In this document: in pieces, positions 6,975-16,239 of the stretch
Layout of the letters: each line of letters begins with the position of its first letter
Position numbering within the stretch: position 1 is the stretch's first letter
NCBI RefSeq assembly: GCF_000176035.2
Contig: NC_015675.1
Coordinates: 4,778,001-4,842,000, forward strand
Length of the DNA: 64,000 bases
Reading direction: 5' to 3'
Origin: Mesorhizobium opportunistum WSM2075
GTDB lineage: Bacteria; Pseudomonadota; Alphaproteobacteria; Rhizobiales; Rhizobiaceae
Notes under the pieces: generated by a model
Databases searched by the model: none
The model's input: the letters and a program-made list of their open reading frames with translations, nothing else
Told to the model about the DNA's origin: nothing
Program-made: the position numbers and the translations under genes

Positions 6975-7757
6975 ATGCATAGGATTGTCCGCGTCATTTC
7001 CTTGGTCTACGCGCTTGCGGTCTATGGCTTCATCTTCCTGCCGGTGGTCGTGCTGGTGCTGTTTTCGCTGCAGGCGACGTCATTCCCGATCCCGCCGTTC
7101 ACCGGCCCGTCGCTGCGCTGGTACGAGGCCGTTCTGTCCGACACGCGACTGACCTCGGCGCTGATCAATTCGCTGCTGGTCGCATCGATCTCGTCCCTCG
7201 CCGCGGTCACGCTGGGTTTCCTCTCGGCCTGGGGTTTCGCGCGCTTCGTGCTGCCCGGCTCGGGCCTGCTGCGCGGGCTGATCACGCTGCCGCTGACGGT
7301 CAGCTACCTGATCATCGGCATGGGGCTGCTGGTGCTGTTCAACTGGGCCGGCGTGCCGAAATCGCTGCTTGCCGCCGGCATCGGCCATGTGGTGATCAAC
7401 CTGCCGCTCTGCTTTGCGATCATCTACAGCCAGATGGGCGGCCACCAGATCAACATCGAGCGCGCCGCGCGCGATCTTGGCGCGCCGGAATGGAAGGTGC
7501 TGCTGCTGGTCACAGTGCCGGTGATGGCCCCGGCGATCTTCGCCGGCTTCTTCCTGTCGATGACCTTCTCCTGGGACGAGTTCGTGATCTCCTTCCTGCT
7601 GACGCGCTTCGACACCACGCTGCCGGTGGAAATCTGGAACCTGCTGCGCTCCGGCCTCAATCCCAAGACCAATGCGGTCGGCTCGCTGGTCTTTGCCGTT
7701 TCCATCGTGCTGGTCGTGGCGTTCGAACTGACATTGTTGCGCAGGAGAAAGACATGA
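6975..7757 (+). CDS. ABC transporter permease, PotC type
   Basis: Predicted 260-residue second permease with six transmembrane helices and an EAA loop at about residues 160-188 (IERAARDLGAPEWKVLLLVT). The ATG at 6975 lies two bases after the preceding stop, and its own stop overlaps the ATPase start by four bases (ATGA), so the genes are translationally coupled. A longer upstream frame exists but is the other permease read out of frame. Confidence 0.92.
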   Translation: MHRIVRVISLVYALAVYGFIFLPVVVLVLFSLQATSFPIPPFTGPSLRWYEAVLSDTRLTSALINSLLVASISSLAAVTLGFLSAWGFARFVLPGSGLLRGLITLPLTVSYLIIGMGLLVLFNWAGVPKSLLAAGIGHVVINLPLCFAIIYSQMGGHQINIERAARDLGAPEWKVLLLVTVPVMAPAIFAGFFLSMTFSWDEFVISFLLTRFDTTLPVEIWNLLRSGLNPKTNAVGSLVFAVSIVLVVAFELTLLRRRKT

Positions 7758-8818
7758 TCGCGCCCCTGGTCGACATACGCAGCGTCTCGCACCGTTTCGG
7801 GCAACTGGCCGTGCTGAAAAATGTCTCGCTGCAGATCGAGCCCGGCAGCTACACGATCCTGCTCGGACCGTCGGGTTCGGGCAAGACGACGCTGTTGTCC
7901 ATCCTTGGGGGTTTCGTCACGCCCAGCGAAGGCAAGGTGTTCATCAGCGGCAAGGATTGCACCTCGGTGCCGCCGGCCAGGCGCCCGACCACTACCGTTT
8001 TCCAGGATTATGCGCTGTTTCCGCATATGAGCGTCGGCGGCAATGTCGGCTTTGGGCTGCGCATGCAGGGCGTCGACGGTGCGACCCGTGCCGCCCGGGC
8101 GCGCGAGGCGCTGGCTCTGGTTGGACTTGCCTCGGCCTTCGACAAGAAGCCTCATCAACTCTCGGGCGGCCAGCGGCAGCGCGTGGCGCTGGCGCGTGCG
8201 CTGGTGATCGAGCCGGCGGTGCTGTTGCTCGACGAGCCGCTTGGCGCGCTCGACCTGAAGCTGCGCCGGCAGATGCAGGACGAATTGAAGGCGATCCAAA
8301 AACGCGTCGGCACCGCCTTCATCCATGTCACCCATGACCAGGAAGAGGCGATGGCGCTTGCCGACCACTGCGTGGTGATGAATGACGGCCGCATCGAGGA
8401 CGAAGGACCGCCCGAGCGCGTCTATGCCCGGCCGGCGACGCGCTTTTCCGCCACCTTCATGGGCGAAAGCACGATCCTCGCTGGCACGGTCACCGAGGCC
8501 AAGGACAAGACAAGCACTGTCGCGACGCCGGTCGGGGCGGTCTCGCTGCCCGGTGCTTTGCCGGCAGGCTCGGCCGTTGCGCTGGCCATACGGCCGGAAC
8601 ATCTGACCTTGGGCGCGGCCTCAGGCGCCACAAGGCTGGGCACGGCCAAGGTGAGCGACGTCGTCTTCCAGGGCAGCTTCAAGCGTGTGCTCGCGATGTC
8701 CGTCGAAGACCCTTCGGTGCGGTTCATCGCCAAGCTGCCCGCAGCGGCCACGGTCCAGCCGGGCGACACGGTCGCGGCTTCGTGCGATACCGACCAGATC
8801 ATCCTGCTGACGGATTGA
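7754..8818 (+). CDS. ABC transporter ATPase, PotA type
   Basis: Predicted 354-residue cytoplasmic ATPase that powers the importer. It shows Walker A GPSGSGKTT (residues 38-46), Q-loop Gln84, signature LSGGQ (136-140), Walker B VLLLDE (156-161), D-loop and the VTHDQEEAM switch His. A C-terminal TOBE-type domain (about 280-350) is typical of PotA. The ATG at 7754 overlaps the permease stop. It belongs to the operon 5023-9582. Confidence 0.95.
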   Translation: MIAPLVDIRSVSHRFGQLAVLKNVSLQIEPGSYTILLGPSGSGKTTLLSILGGFVTPSEGKVFISGKDCTSVPPARRPTTTVFQDYALFPHMSVGGNVGFGLRMQGVDGATRAARAREALALVGLASAFDKKPHQLSGGQRQRVALARALVIEPAVLLLDEPLGALDLKLRRQMQDELKAIQKRVGTAFIHVTHDQEEAMALADHCVVMNDGRIEDEGPPERVYARPATRFSATFMGESTILAGTVTEAKDKTSTVATPVGAVSLPGALPAGSAVALAIRPEHLTLGAASGATRLGTAKVSDVVFQGSFKRVLAMSVEDPSVRFIAKLPAAATVQPGDTVAASCDTDQIILLTD

Positions 8819-8820
8819 AC

Positions 8821-9582
8821 ATGGGCATGCTTGCGGTCATCGACGCACCCGACTGGTACGAGACCATCCGTATGGCCGACGGCGTGACGCTGATCCATGA
8901 GCCGTGGATCAAACCGTTCTTCCGCTGCAACATGTGGCATGTGCGCGGCCGCGACCGCGATCTTCTCTTCGACACCGGGCTCGGCCATTTCAGCCTCAGG
9001 CAGCACGTGCCGCTGGTGGCCGAGCGCAAGCTGACCTGCGTGGCCAGCCACACGCATTTCGACCATATCGGCTGCCATCACGAATTTCCCGACCGCTGCG
9101 TGCACCGCGCCGAGGGGGAAATCCTCGCCGATCCGCGCAACGAATGGACGGTGGCCGACCGCTATGCGACCGACGAGATGTTCGATGGCATCCCGAAAGG
9201 CTGGGACACCGCGCGCTACGGCATTTCAGCCGCGCCGGCCGGCCGGCTGCTCGAACATGGCGATGTCATCGATCTCGGCGACCGCGCCTTCGAGGTGATC
9301 CACACACCCGGCCATTCCCCCGGCGGCATAGCGCTGCATGAAAAGAAGACCGGCATCCTGCTGTCCGGCGACATCGTCTATGACGGTCCGTTGATCGACG
9401 ACGTCTATCACTCGGACATCCCGGACTATGTCGAGACACTCGCCGCCCTGCGCGACCTCGGCGTCTCGGTCGTGCATGGCGGCCATTTCCCGAGCTTCGG
9501 CAAGGTCCGCTATCGCCAGTTGATCGATGAATACCTGGCGCGAAAACGGCAGGTCGGCTGCCATCTGCACAAGAGCCCCTGA
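8821..9582 (+). CDS. MBL-fold metallo-hydrolase encoded with the ABC transporter
   Basis: Predicted 253-residue cytoplasmic hydrolase of the metallo-beta-lactamase fold. The zinc motif HTHFDH is at residues 77-82, followed by His165 in HTPGHS, Asp184 in SGD and His222 in GGH, so the full binuclear metal site is present. No signal peptide is seen. The start lies two bases after the ATPase stop, so it is the last gene of the operon and probably acts on the imported compound or a product of it. Lactone, thioester and amide hydrolysis are all possible for the fold; the substrate is unknown. Confidence 0.88.
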   Translation: MGMLAVIDAPDWYETIRMADGVTLIHEPWIKPFFRCNMWHVRGRDRDLLFDTGLGHFSLRQHVPLVAERKLTCVASHTHFDHIGCHHEFPDRCVHRAEGEILADPRNEWTVADRYATDEMFDGIPKGWDTARYGISAAPAGRLLEHGDVIDLGDRAFEVIHTPGHSPGGIALHEKKTGILLSGDIVYDGPLIDDVYHSDIPDYVETLAALRDLGVSVVHGGHFPSFGKVRYRQLIDEYLARKRQVGCHLHKSP

Positions 9583-9600
9583 CGACCTTAACGCATCAGT

Positions 9601-10293
9601 TCAAAAATGTTGCGGAAATGCCTGATGCAGCAGCAGCAGCATGGTTTTGCGCAGCACATCGGTGTCACGGCCGGAAGGGTTCAGATGGTCCCAGTACCAG
9701 GCGCCATGAACCAGATAATTCAGGCTTTCCGACAGGGTGTGTATGTCGACGCCGGTGTAACCACCGCTGCGCGAAATCTCGATCAGCAGCTCGCGTGCTT
9801 CGGCGGTGTAGGCGAGATCGCTCGGCAGGCCGATTTCATTGTAGATCTGCATGCTCTTGCGGTCGCTGGAGAACACGACAAAGACCGAAACCCATTTCGG
9901 ATGCTGCCGGGCGAAGCGCTGCGCGCAATCGACGGCGCCCAGCAGCCTCTCGACCGGCGACAGGCCGGGCGCCCTCACCAGCATCACCCACAGCTCGTCA
10001 TATCGATCGCTGAGATACTGCAGGACGGCCCGAAACAGGTTTTCCTTGCTCCGAAAGTGAAAGACGACCAGCGCGTTGGACGAGCCGACATGTTCAGCGA
10101 TGCGCTGCATGGTGACGCTCGCCAGGCCCTCCTCCGCGATGAGCTCGATCGTGGCGTCGATGATCCGCTGCACGCTCGCTTCGCCGCGCTCGCGCCGACG
10201 GTCCTTGGGGGCGGCATCGTTTGCCGCGCCCCTGCCCTTGGCCGTCGCAGCCTTGCGTTTCTCCGGCTTTGCGGTTGCCTTGCGTTGCGCCAT
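9601..10293 (-). CDS. TetR/BetI-like transcriptional regulator
   Basis: Predicted 230-residue repressor. A long Lys/Arg/Ala-rich N-terminal tail (MAQRKATAKPEKRKAATAKG) precedes the HTH (RIIDATIELIAEEG to VFHFRSKENLF), which resembles BetI-type TetR proteins, and a helical ligand domain. In-frame starts at 10338 (ATG) and 10365 (GTG) are possible; 10293 is chosen for GAAAGG upstream. It lies downstream of the amidase on the same strand and is convergent with the MBL-hydrolase gene, so it probably controls the amidase set. Confidence 0.8.
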   Translation of the reverse strand: MAQRKATAKPEKRKAATAKGRGAANDAAPKDRRRERGEASVQRIIDATIELIAEEGLASVTMQRIAEHVGSSNALVVFHFRSKENLFRAVLQYLSDRYDELWVMLVRAPGLSPVERLLGAVDCAQRFARQHPKWVSVFVVFSSDRKSMQIYNEIGLPSDLAYTAEARELLIEISRSGGYTGVDIHTLSESLNYLVHGAWYWDHLNPSGRDTDVLRKTMLLLLHQAFPQHF

Positions 10294-10365
10294 TTTCGTC
10301 AGGCCTTTCGGACCCACGGCGGAAATATCCAGCCGCATAGTTACTTCGCTCGCTCCAGAGGTCAC

Positions 10366-11793
10366 TCAGAGCGAAGGGCGTGTCCCGGCGTCTCCATACC
10401 ATTGCCCCCGGGCCGTTTCATAGGCTAGCCCAGCCCGGAAGACATCGGCATCGCTATAGGTCCGGCCGACGATCTGGATGCCTGTCGGCACGCCGCTGGC
10501 CGCATGCCCCGAAGGTATGGACAGAACCGGGCAGCGGCTCATCATGTTGAATGGCGTCGTCATCACCCAGCCGAGCGACGGGTTCACCTCTTTGCCATTG
10601 ATCTCGACCCTGTCCCTGGTCTGGTCGAACTCCGCCGGCACCGCCGGAAGCGCGTTGGTCGGGCAGATCAGCACGTCATAGGCCTCCAGCAGTGGACCCA
10701 GCGTCTGGTACATCTTGGCCGCCACATCGAGCGTTGCGACAAAATCCGTCGCCTTGGATTTTTGTCCGTCCTCGGCGAACTGCCGGGCATAGCTGGTCAT
10801 GTCCTTGCCGTGCTTCCCGAGCAGTTGCGACAGCGATGCGCCGAAAAGATGCTCCAGGTAGGCCATGCCGGCTTTGAGCACATCATTCCCCCAGCCCAGG
10901 TCGACTTCCTCGACGGTGGCGCCGAGCGAGCGGAACACGTCGCAGGCGGCAAGAGTGTTCTTGCGCACGTCAGGGTCGACTTCAAACGATCCGAGATCCA
11001 TGGAAAAGGCTATCCTCCAGCCCTTGATCGGCTTGTAGTCGAGCGGCAGACGCAGCTTCGGGCGCAGCGTGGCGATATCGAGCGGGCTCGGTCCGGCCAT
11101 GACGTTCTGCAGCAGGATCGCATCCCTGACGTTTCGCGCCAGCGGACCGGTGTGGCAATAGAAGTCGAGATTGAACGGCGGTTCGTCCGGATTGCGCCCG
11201 TAAGGCGGCTTGAAGCCGACGAGGCCGCAGGCCGAGGCCGGAATGCGGATCGATCCGGCAATGTCCGAGCCGGTTGCGATCGACGACGTACCGGAGGCAA
11301 GCGTGGCCGCCGAACCGCCGGACGAACCGCCCGGCGTGAAGTCGCGGTTCCACGGGTTGCGGGTGACGCCCCAGCGCTTCGACCAGGTGTAGCCTGCACA
11401 GCTGAACTCGGGCGTCGCCGTGCGGGCATGGACGATGCCGCCAGCCTTGATGACGCGCTCGTTCATCGTCGAGGTGTGGCCGCCAATGGTGTCCTTCGAC
11501 AGCAGCGAGCCGTGCGATGTCGGCTTGCCCTTGATGTAGCTCTCGTCCTTGATGCCGATCGGCAGGCCCTCGAGCGCGCCGGTGCGGGCGTCCTTGGCAT
11601 ATTTCGCCTCGGCCTTGGCCGCCAGCCCCATCGCTTCCTCGAAATGCGTGAAGGTGAGGCAGTTGATCGCCGATTTGGTGGCTTCGGCACGGCGGATCGT
11701 GGCGCGCATCAATTCGACGGGCGACAGTTTCTTCGCCTTGAACAGTCGCAGTGCCTCATGGGCCGGCATGTAGCAAAGGTCGAGATCGGACAT
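10366..11793 (-). CDS. Amidase-signature family amidase
   Basis: Predicted 475-residue enzyme that hydrolyses a carboxamide, releasing ammonia or an amine. The Ser-cisSer-Lys triad is visible: Lys82 in LPIGIKDES, Ser157 in GGSSGGSAA and Ser181 in GSDIAGSIR. No signal peptide, so it is cytoplasmic. The length is normal for the family. It lies between a PotD-like binding protein gene and a TetR gene on the same strand, which suggests it degrades an amide taken up by that binding protein. The natural substrate cannot be read from sequence. Confidence 0.9.
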   Translation of the reverse strand: MSDLDLCYMPAHEALRLFKAKKLSPVELMRATIRRAEATKSAINCLTFTHFEEAMGLAAKAEAKYAKDARTGALEGLPIGIKDESYIKGKPTSHGSLLSKDTIGGHTSTMNERVIKAGGIVHARTATPEFSCAGYTWSKRWGVTRNPWNRDFTPGGSSGGSAATLASGTSSIATGSDIAGSIRIPASACGLVGFKPPYGRNPDEPPFNLDFYCHTGPLARNVRDAILLQNVMAGPSPLDIATLRPKLRLPLDYKPIKGWRIAFSMDLGSFEVDPDVRKNTLAACDVFRSLGATVEEVDLGWGNDVLKAGMAYLEHLFGASLSQLLGKHGKDMTSYARQFAEDGQKSKATDFVATLDVAAKMYQTLGPLLEAYDVLICPTNALPAVPAEFDQTRDRVEINGKEVNPSLGWVMTTPFNMMSRCPVLSIPSGHAASGVPTGIQIVGRTYSDADVFRAGLAYETARGQWYGDAGTRPSL

Positions 11794-11903
11794 CGGAAAT
11801 CTCCCCGCGATCGCGAGACCGCACTGGCATCAAGGTCGGATATGAGGGTAGCAGGACCGCGCGCTGCGGTCCGGTGGCTGTTCGTCGGGTTCGGCCGGCG
11901 GCG

Positions 11904-12938
11904 CTACTTCTGCAGGTCTGTCCAGATTTTCGTGTAGAGCGCCTGCACATCCGATGGGCAGGCCGGCATGAACTGGCCCTTGGCGGCGAATTCGGCCGGA
12001 ACATTGACCTCGGGTGCGTTTTTCATGTCGTCAGGCATGAAGGCTTCCGAACCTTTTATGCCGTTCGCGTAGCGCGCGAAGGCCGAGATCATAGCAGCGT
12101 TCTTCGGGTCCATGATGAAATTCTGGAAGAGCTTGGCATTCTCGACATTCTTGGCGTCCTTGAGCACGGCGACATTGTCCATCCAGATCGGAAAGCCTTC
12201 CTTGGGATAGCCGTAGACGATCTTGTCGTTCTGCAGTCTCTGCCGCAGCGAAATGCCGTTCCAGTTGACACCGGCGGCGATGTCGCCCCTGCCCAGGCCG
12301 TCGACGGCCGCGTAGTCGAGCGAAAGCCATTTCGCCTTGGCCTCGACCAGCTTGTCGTGGACCTTCTTCAGCACCTGCATGTCGTTGGTGCAGTACTGGC
12401 CGCCTTCATAGGCGATGGCGAGGAACATGATGTCCCCCATTTCGGGGACGACGTTGATCTTGCCGACCAGCTCGGGCGGCGGATCGAGGAAGAGCGCCGA
12501 GGTGTTGGGGTCGCCGGCATAGACCGACTTGTTCACCGAAATGCCTGTCGTGCCCCACTGCCACGGAACGGTATATTTGCGGCCCGGATCGAAGGGAACG
12601 TCTACCCATCTGGGATCGACGTTCTTGAAATTCTCCATCTTGCTGGGATCGGTTTCGAGCAGCAGGCTTTCGCTGATCCAGATCGGCACGACGCTGGCGG
12701 AGGGCACGACGATGTCGTAGCCGGAAGCGCCCTGGCGGACCTTGGCCAATGCGGTGTCGTTGGAATCATAGTCGGTGACGGTGACCTTGACCTTGTAGGT
12801 CTCCTCGAATTTCTTGATCAGGTCCGGGTTGGTGTAATTGCCCCAGTTATAGATGTTGAGTTCGCCATCGGCGCGGGCGACGCCGGTTACGGCGAGCAGC
12901 GACAGCCCGACGGTTGCCGCGGTCAATTTCCAGTTCAT
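11904..12938 (-). CDS. Orphan PotD-like periplasmic binding protein
   Basis: Predicted 344-residue periplasmic protein with signal peptide (residues 1-23, cleaved at ARA-DG) and the PotD-type opening [21 protein letters not shown] later stretch carries [13 protein letters not shown], the usual strand of polyamine binders. No permease or ATPase accompanies it in this transcription unit; the only such genes nearby are at 6121-8818. It may therefore share that transporter. It is first in an apparent operon with the amidase and the BetI-like regulator. Confidence 0.88.
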   Translation of the reverse strand: MNWKLTAATVGLSLLAVTGVARADGELNIYNWGNYTNPDLIKKFEETYKVKVTVTDYDSNDTALAKVRQGASGYDIVVPSASVVPIWISESLLLETDPSKMENFKNVDPRWVDVPFDPGRKYTVPWQWGTTGISVNKSVYAGDPNTSALFLDPPPELVGKINVVPEMGDIMFLAIAYEGGQYCTNDMQVLKKVHDKLVEAKAKWLSLDYAAVDGLGRGDIAAGVNWNGISLRQRLQNDKIVYGYPKEGFPIWMDNVAVLKDAKNVENAKLFQNFIMDPKNAAMISAFARYANGIKGSEAFMPDDMKNAPEVNVPAEFAAKGQFMPACPSDVQALYTKIWTDLQK

Positions 12939-13299
12939 GCGAGTGCTCCCATTGTTGGGACCGGGCTGCGTATCGCCTCAGGTCCATTTCCTGCTGATGA
13001 ACAAGCCTGATGACGCCTTCGCCCCGATTGCGGGCCGGATGGCCGACACGATATTCCCCTTTTCGCGGCCATTCACCGGCGCATGCCGGCTGGCCAACTC
13101 TTAACGCCAGGAATAATTATAACTAACCATACAGTCAATATGTTTTCACAAGCTTTGCCACGCGCGGCCGCTGCCTTCCCGAGCGATTTCCAAAGGGACG
13201 TCAGCGACTGGTTGAAGGACGGCCTGGCTTACCTGGTGAGACCATGCAAGGTCCCGGCAGGCGCAGCCAAGAAGTTGCCTGGACGCTCGACGGCGACCT
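12939..13299. other. Intergenic region with promoter of the orphan binding-protein unit
   Basis: No convincing gene is seen in this 361-base stretch. It contains a minus-strand promoter at 13110-13138 and lower-GC sequence around 13105-13150. Short open frames on either strand lack ribosome sites and family features. Confidence 0.5.
13110..13138 (-). promoter_or_regulatory. Sigma-70-type promoter upstream of the orphan binding protein
   Basis: On the minus strand TTGACT and TATTCC are separated by 17 bases in an AT-rich patch, about 170 bases before the start codon at 12938. The long leader leaves room for an operator. Confidence 0.45.
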
Positions 13300-14223
13300 T
13301 CAGGTTGTTACGGGTGGAAGCGAGATCGTATAGCGCGGTGGTGTCGACGCCTTCCGGCCTCTCCTCCACTGCTTAAACCGATCTCTCAGGCGGATTGGAG
13401 GCTTCTCGTAGATCGGAGGAGCAAGGCCAGCGAGTTCGTAATAGCCATCGAGGATGTTGGTACGCAGCAATTGGCGTTCCTGCGGATAGAAGCTGAAATG
13501 CGCCACGATCAGGTCACCAAATATCTTGCCCGGCCGGTCCAGTCTGGTAGGCAAGGTCGCCGAAAGCCACTCCTCCTCATCGCCCGACGGCGGATGGAAA
13601 CTCTCTCCCAGGCCGACAATATCCGATCCGAAAAAGCCGAGTGCGTTGATCGAAAAGCGCGACAGCCTGATCTCCCTGTCCGGCACGCGGAAGTCATCAA
13701 GCCGGTTGGCGCGGACGGCCTCGATGAAGACCGGATGAAGCGCCTGTGGAAAGCTGGCATGAGCCCAGGAGAATTCGCATGACGCCTGGCAAGTCAGCGG
13801 CCCGTCCACCAGGACCCTGGAAAGCTGCTTGATCAGTGAATTGCAGATGGCGTTGTTGATGATCAACGGCGCGTACCAGATGGCCGATCCTCTCTCGGCC
13901 ATGACCCTCGTCATGAACTTTTGAAAGAAGCCATCCTCGACAAAAACCACATCGTCGTCGAGGCGCAGGTAGAAAGCCTCGGCGTCGTCGCAAAAACGAT
14001 AGAAGTCGCCGATGACGTTAAACCCGCCATCGGCATGTGGAAGTTTCTTGATCCGGCATCGCGGATCGGAGGCGGCCAGCCGCTGAAGGTAGGCGCGGTC
14101 GGCTTCATTGCGGCAATTGTCCCACAGGTGCCATTCGTGCACGTCGGGGCTTTTCAAAACGTGATGGCTGAGCAAGCGAAGATATTTCTCGCGCCCTGCC
14201 GGAGTCACAACGATCAGCTTCAT
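13300..14223 (-). CDS. Glycosyltransferase-like protein
   Basis: Predicted 307-residue cytoplasmic protein. It opens with a beta strand (MKLIVVTPAGREKYL) and carries a LRLDDDVVF motif at residues 87-95, resembling the metal-binding DxD of GT-A glycosyltransferases. The C-terminus is basic (RDRFKQWRRGRKAS). No transmembrane segment is seen. It is divergent from UDP-galactopyranose mutase, so it could use UDP-galactofuranose or another nucleotide sugar for a surface glycan. Assignment to a glycosyltransferase family is by motif only. Confidence 0.62.
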   Translation of the reverse strand: MKLIVVTPAGREKYLRLLSHHVLKSPDVHEWHLWDNCRNEADRAYLQRLAASDPRCRIKKLPHADGGFNVIGDFYRFCDDAEAFYLRLDDDVVFVEDGFFQKFMTRVMAERGSAIWYAPLIINNAICNSLIKQLSRVLVDGPLTCQASCEFSWAHASFPQALHPVFIEAVRANRLDDFRVPDREIRLSRFSINALGFFGSDIVGLGESFHPPSGDEEEWLSATLPTRLDRPGKIFGDLIVAHFSFYPQERQLLRTNILDGYYELAGLAPPIYEKPPIRLRDRFKQWRRGRKASTPPRYTISLPPVTT

Positions 14224-14472
14224 GAAACGTACAATCCTGTGATGGCGATGGTTTACTCGGCCGATTGACCAACGATGACAAATCAGGTGGTCGAATACTG
14301 AAGTTTCTTTCAGGCTACAACAAAGCTGATGTAGCTTGCCAAAAAATATTTCTGTCCATTCGGACTGCCACCTCGTGTTCCAAACACTTCAACCCCATGT
14401 CGTTTTTCGCTTGTGTCGTGAGCGGCAGCAGCCAATAAGGCACGGACTTCAAACGCTGGATGGATCGGCCGA

Positions 14473-15657
14473 ATGGACAAGAACCTGCTGAGCAAAGCCG
14501 ACATCCTGATCGTCGGCGCGGGATTCTACGGCGCGACGCTGGCGGAGCGTATCGCCACCCAACTCGGCCGGCGGGTGCTGGTGATCGATCGGCGCACGCA
14601 TATCGGCGGCAATGCCTATACCGAGCAGGATCCCGTCACCGGCGTCGAAATCCATCGTTACGGGCCGCATCTGTTTCACACTTCCAACGAGGAGGTCTGG
14701 AACTATCTGCAGGGTTTCACCGGCTTCACGTCCTATCGCCATCGCGCATTCTCGACCTATCGCGACAAGGTCTATCCGCTGCCGATCAACCTCGCCACGA
14801 TCTGCCAGTTCTTCGGCAAGCGGCTGAGCCCGGACGAGGCACGCGGCATGATCGCCGAGCAGGCTGCGGAGCTTGGCGACCGCCCGCCGGCCAATCTCGA
14901 GGAGAAGGCGATCTCCCTTGTCGGCCGTCCCCTCTATGAAGCCTTCATCAAGAGCTACACCGCCAAGCAATGGCAGACGGACCCGCGCGAACTGCCGGCG
15001 CAGATCATCGCGCGCCTGCCGGTCCGCTACACGTTCGAGGACGGCTATTTCAATGACCGTTTCCAGGGTCAGCCCGTGGATGGCTACACCGCGATCTTCG
15101 AAAAGATGCTTGCACACGACCTCATCGAAACACGGCTTGGCGTCGACTTCTTCGACATCAAGCCCCTGCTGCCGAAGGACCTGCCGGTCGTCTATACCGG
15201 CCCGATCGATCGCTATTTCGACTATTGCGAGGGCGAACTCGGCTGGCGGACCATCGATATCGATCTGGAGGTGGTGAACACACCGGATCATCAGGGCACG
15301 GCGATCATGAACTATGCCGACGAAGCCGTGCCCTACACCCGCGTGGTCGAATTCCGGCATTTCAATCCGGAACGCCAGCACGGAAGCGACAAGACACTCA
15401 TCGGCCGCGAGTATTCCCGTTTCGCCGGCCGCGCCGACGAACCTTACTATCCAATCGACACACGCAAGGACCAAGCGATCTACCGTCGTTACCTCGAAAG
15501 GGCGGCGGCCGAGAAAAACCTGCATCTGGGGGGACGGCTGGGCACCTACCGGTATCTCGACATGCACCAGGCGATCGGCGCGGCCCTCAAGGCCTTCGAA
15601 ACCGTCTTTGCCCCCCATTTCACAGGCAAGCTCGATTCACTTCCGCGATCGGCATGA
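14473..15657 (+). CDS. glf: UDP-galactopyranose mutase
   Basis: Predicted 394-residue flavoenzyme that interconverts UDP-galactopyranose and UDP-galactofuranose for surface polysaccharide. The FAD-binding GAGFYG is at residues 15-20, the family signature IHRYGPHLFHT follows at about 60-70, and later conserved segments (VYTGPIDRYFDY, PYYPID) are present. The length is typical. It is divergent from the glycosyltransferase-like gene, the pair forming a small galactofuranose locus. Confidence 0.95.
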   Translation: MDKNLLSKADILIVGAGFYGATLAERIATQLGRRVLVIDRRTHIGGNAYTEQDPVTGVEIHRYGPHLFHTSNEEVWNYLQGFTGFTSYRHRAFSTYRDKVYPLPINLATICQFFGKRLSPDEARGMIAEQAAELGDRPPANLEEKAISLVGRPLYEAFIKSYTAKQWQTDPRELPAQIIARLPVRYTFEDGYFNDRFQGQPVDGYTAIFEKMLAHDLIETRLGVDFFDIKPLLPKDLPVVYTGPIDRYFDYCEGELGWRTIDIDLEVVNTPDHQGTAIMNYADEAVPYTRVVEFRHFNPERQHGSDKTLIGREYSRFAGRADEPYYPIDTRKDQAIYRRYLERAAAEKNLHLGGRLGTYRYLDMHQAIGAALKAFETVFAPHFTGKLDSLPRSA

Positions 15658-16239
15658 TCTCACGATCGCAACGGCTTCACGATCGGAATGAAGGGCCGTA
15701 CGGCTTACAGCTCCGCCCTTTGCGGGCAAGGCATTCCGGCGGCATCGCCACAGCGAGATGCGGTGGGCACTGGTCTGTTGCTCATTTCTTCCGACTGGCG
15801 AACCAGCGCGGCGAAGACCAGCGCAAAGCTTCCCAGGATGACAAAAACGATGATCAGGCGTGCTACCGGCAATATGTCGGCCTCGTCTGGTTGGCGCGCA
15901 CATCCCCGAACATCAGATATTCTCGAGGGATCATGCGCACAGATCAAAAGTGCCGCAGCGTCCTTTTGATGTCCCGAAGGATCCGGCAATGCTGCGGGCG
16001 CCCCACGCCACCCATGCCGGCTAACATGATCGATCCAGCTTTACGAGAGGTTACGGCCGGCCTTAACCATCACATTCGTTGGTGCCTTGACATCAACCGC
16101 GACCGGCCGGCCTCGGCAGACCGTGGCACGATCGCTTTGCCGGCCGACACAATGGCTCTCTTTGCAGACCTGCCCGCCCCATGCTACCCCGGCGTTGGCG
16201 CGGTCGGAACTGCCGCCAATCGGTCGCGATCGGGAAGCC
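15658..16239. other. Intergenic region between glf and nadK
   Basis: About 580 bases without a firm gene. It holds one possible small membrane-protein frame on the minus strand (15705-15872, listed separately) and otherwise nothing recognisable. Frames extending the NAD kinase upstream of 16240 do not look like protein. Confidence 0.5.
15705..15872 (-). CDS. Possible small single-helix membrane protein
   Basis: A frame of 55 codons with a TTG start at 15872 preceded by GAGG. The product would be one transmembrane helix (ARLIIVFVILGSFALVFAAL) flanked by positive and polar residues, with two Cys near the C-terminus. The hydrophobic stretch is unlikely by chance in such GC-rich DNA, but no family is recognised and the start is weak. 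Confidence 0.33.
   Translation of the reverse strand: MPVARLIIVFVILGSFALVFAALVRQSEEMSNRPVPTASRCGDAAGMPCPQRAEL

Noticed and set aside
10504..11937. Open frame of 477 codons opposite the amidase
   Set aside because: Arg/Ala/Asp-rich shadow frame without any recognisable fold; the amidase has its full catalytic triad.
13083..13376. Plus-strand frame of 97 codons upstream of the glycosyltransferase-like gene
   Set aside because: It overlaps the end of that gene, has no family features and sits in a promoter region.
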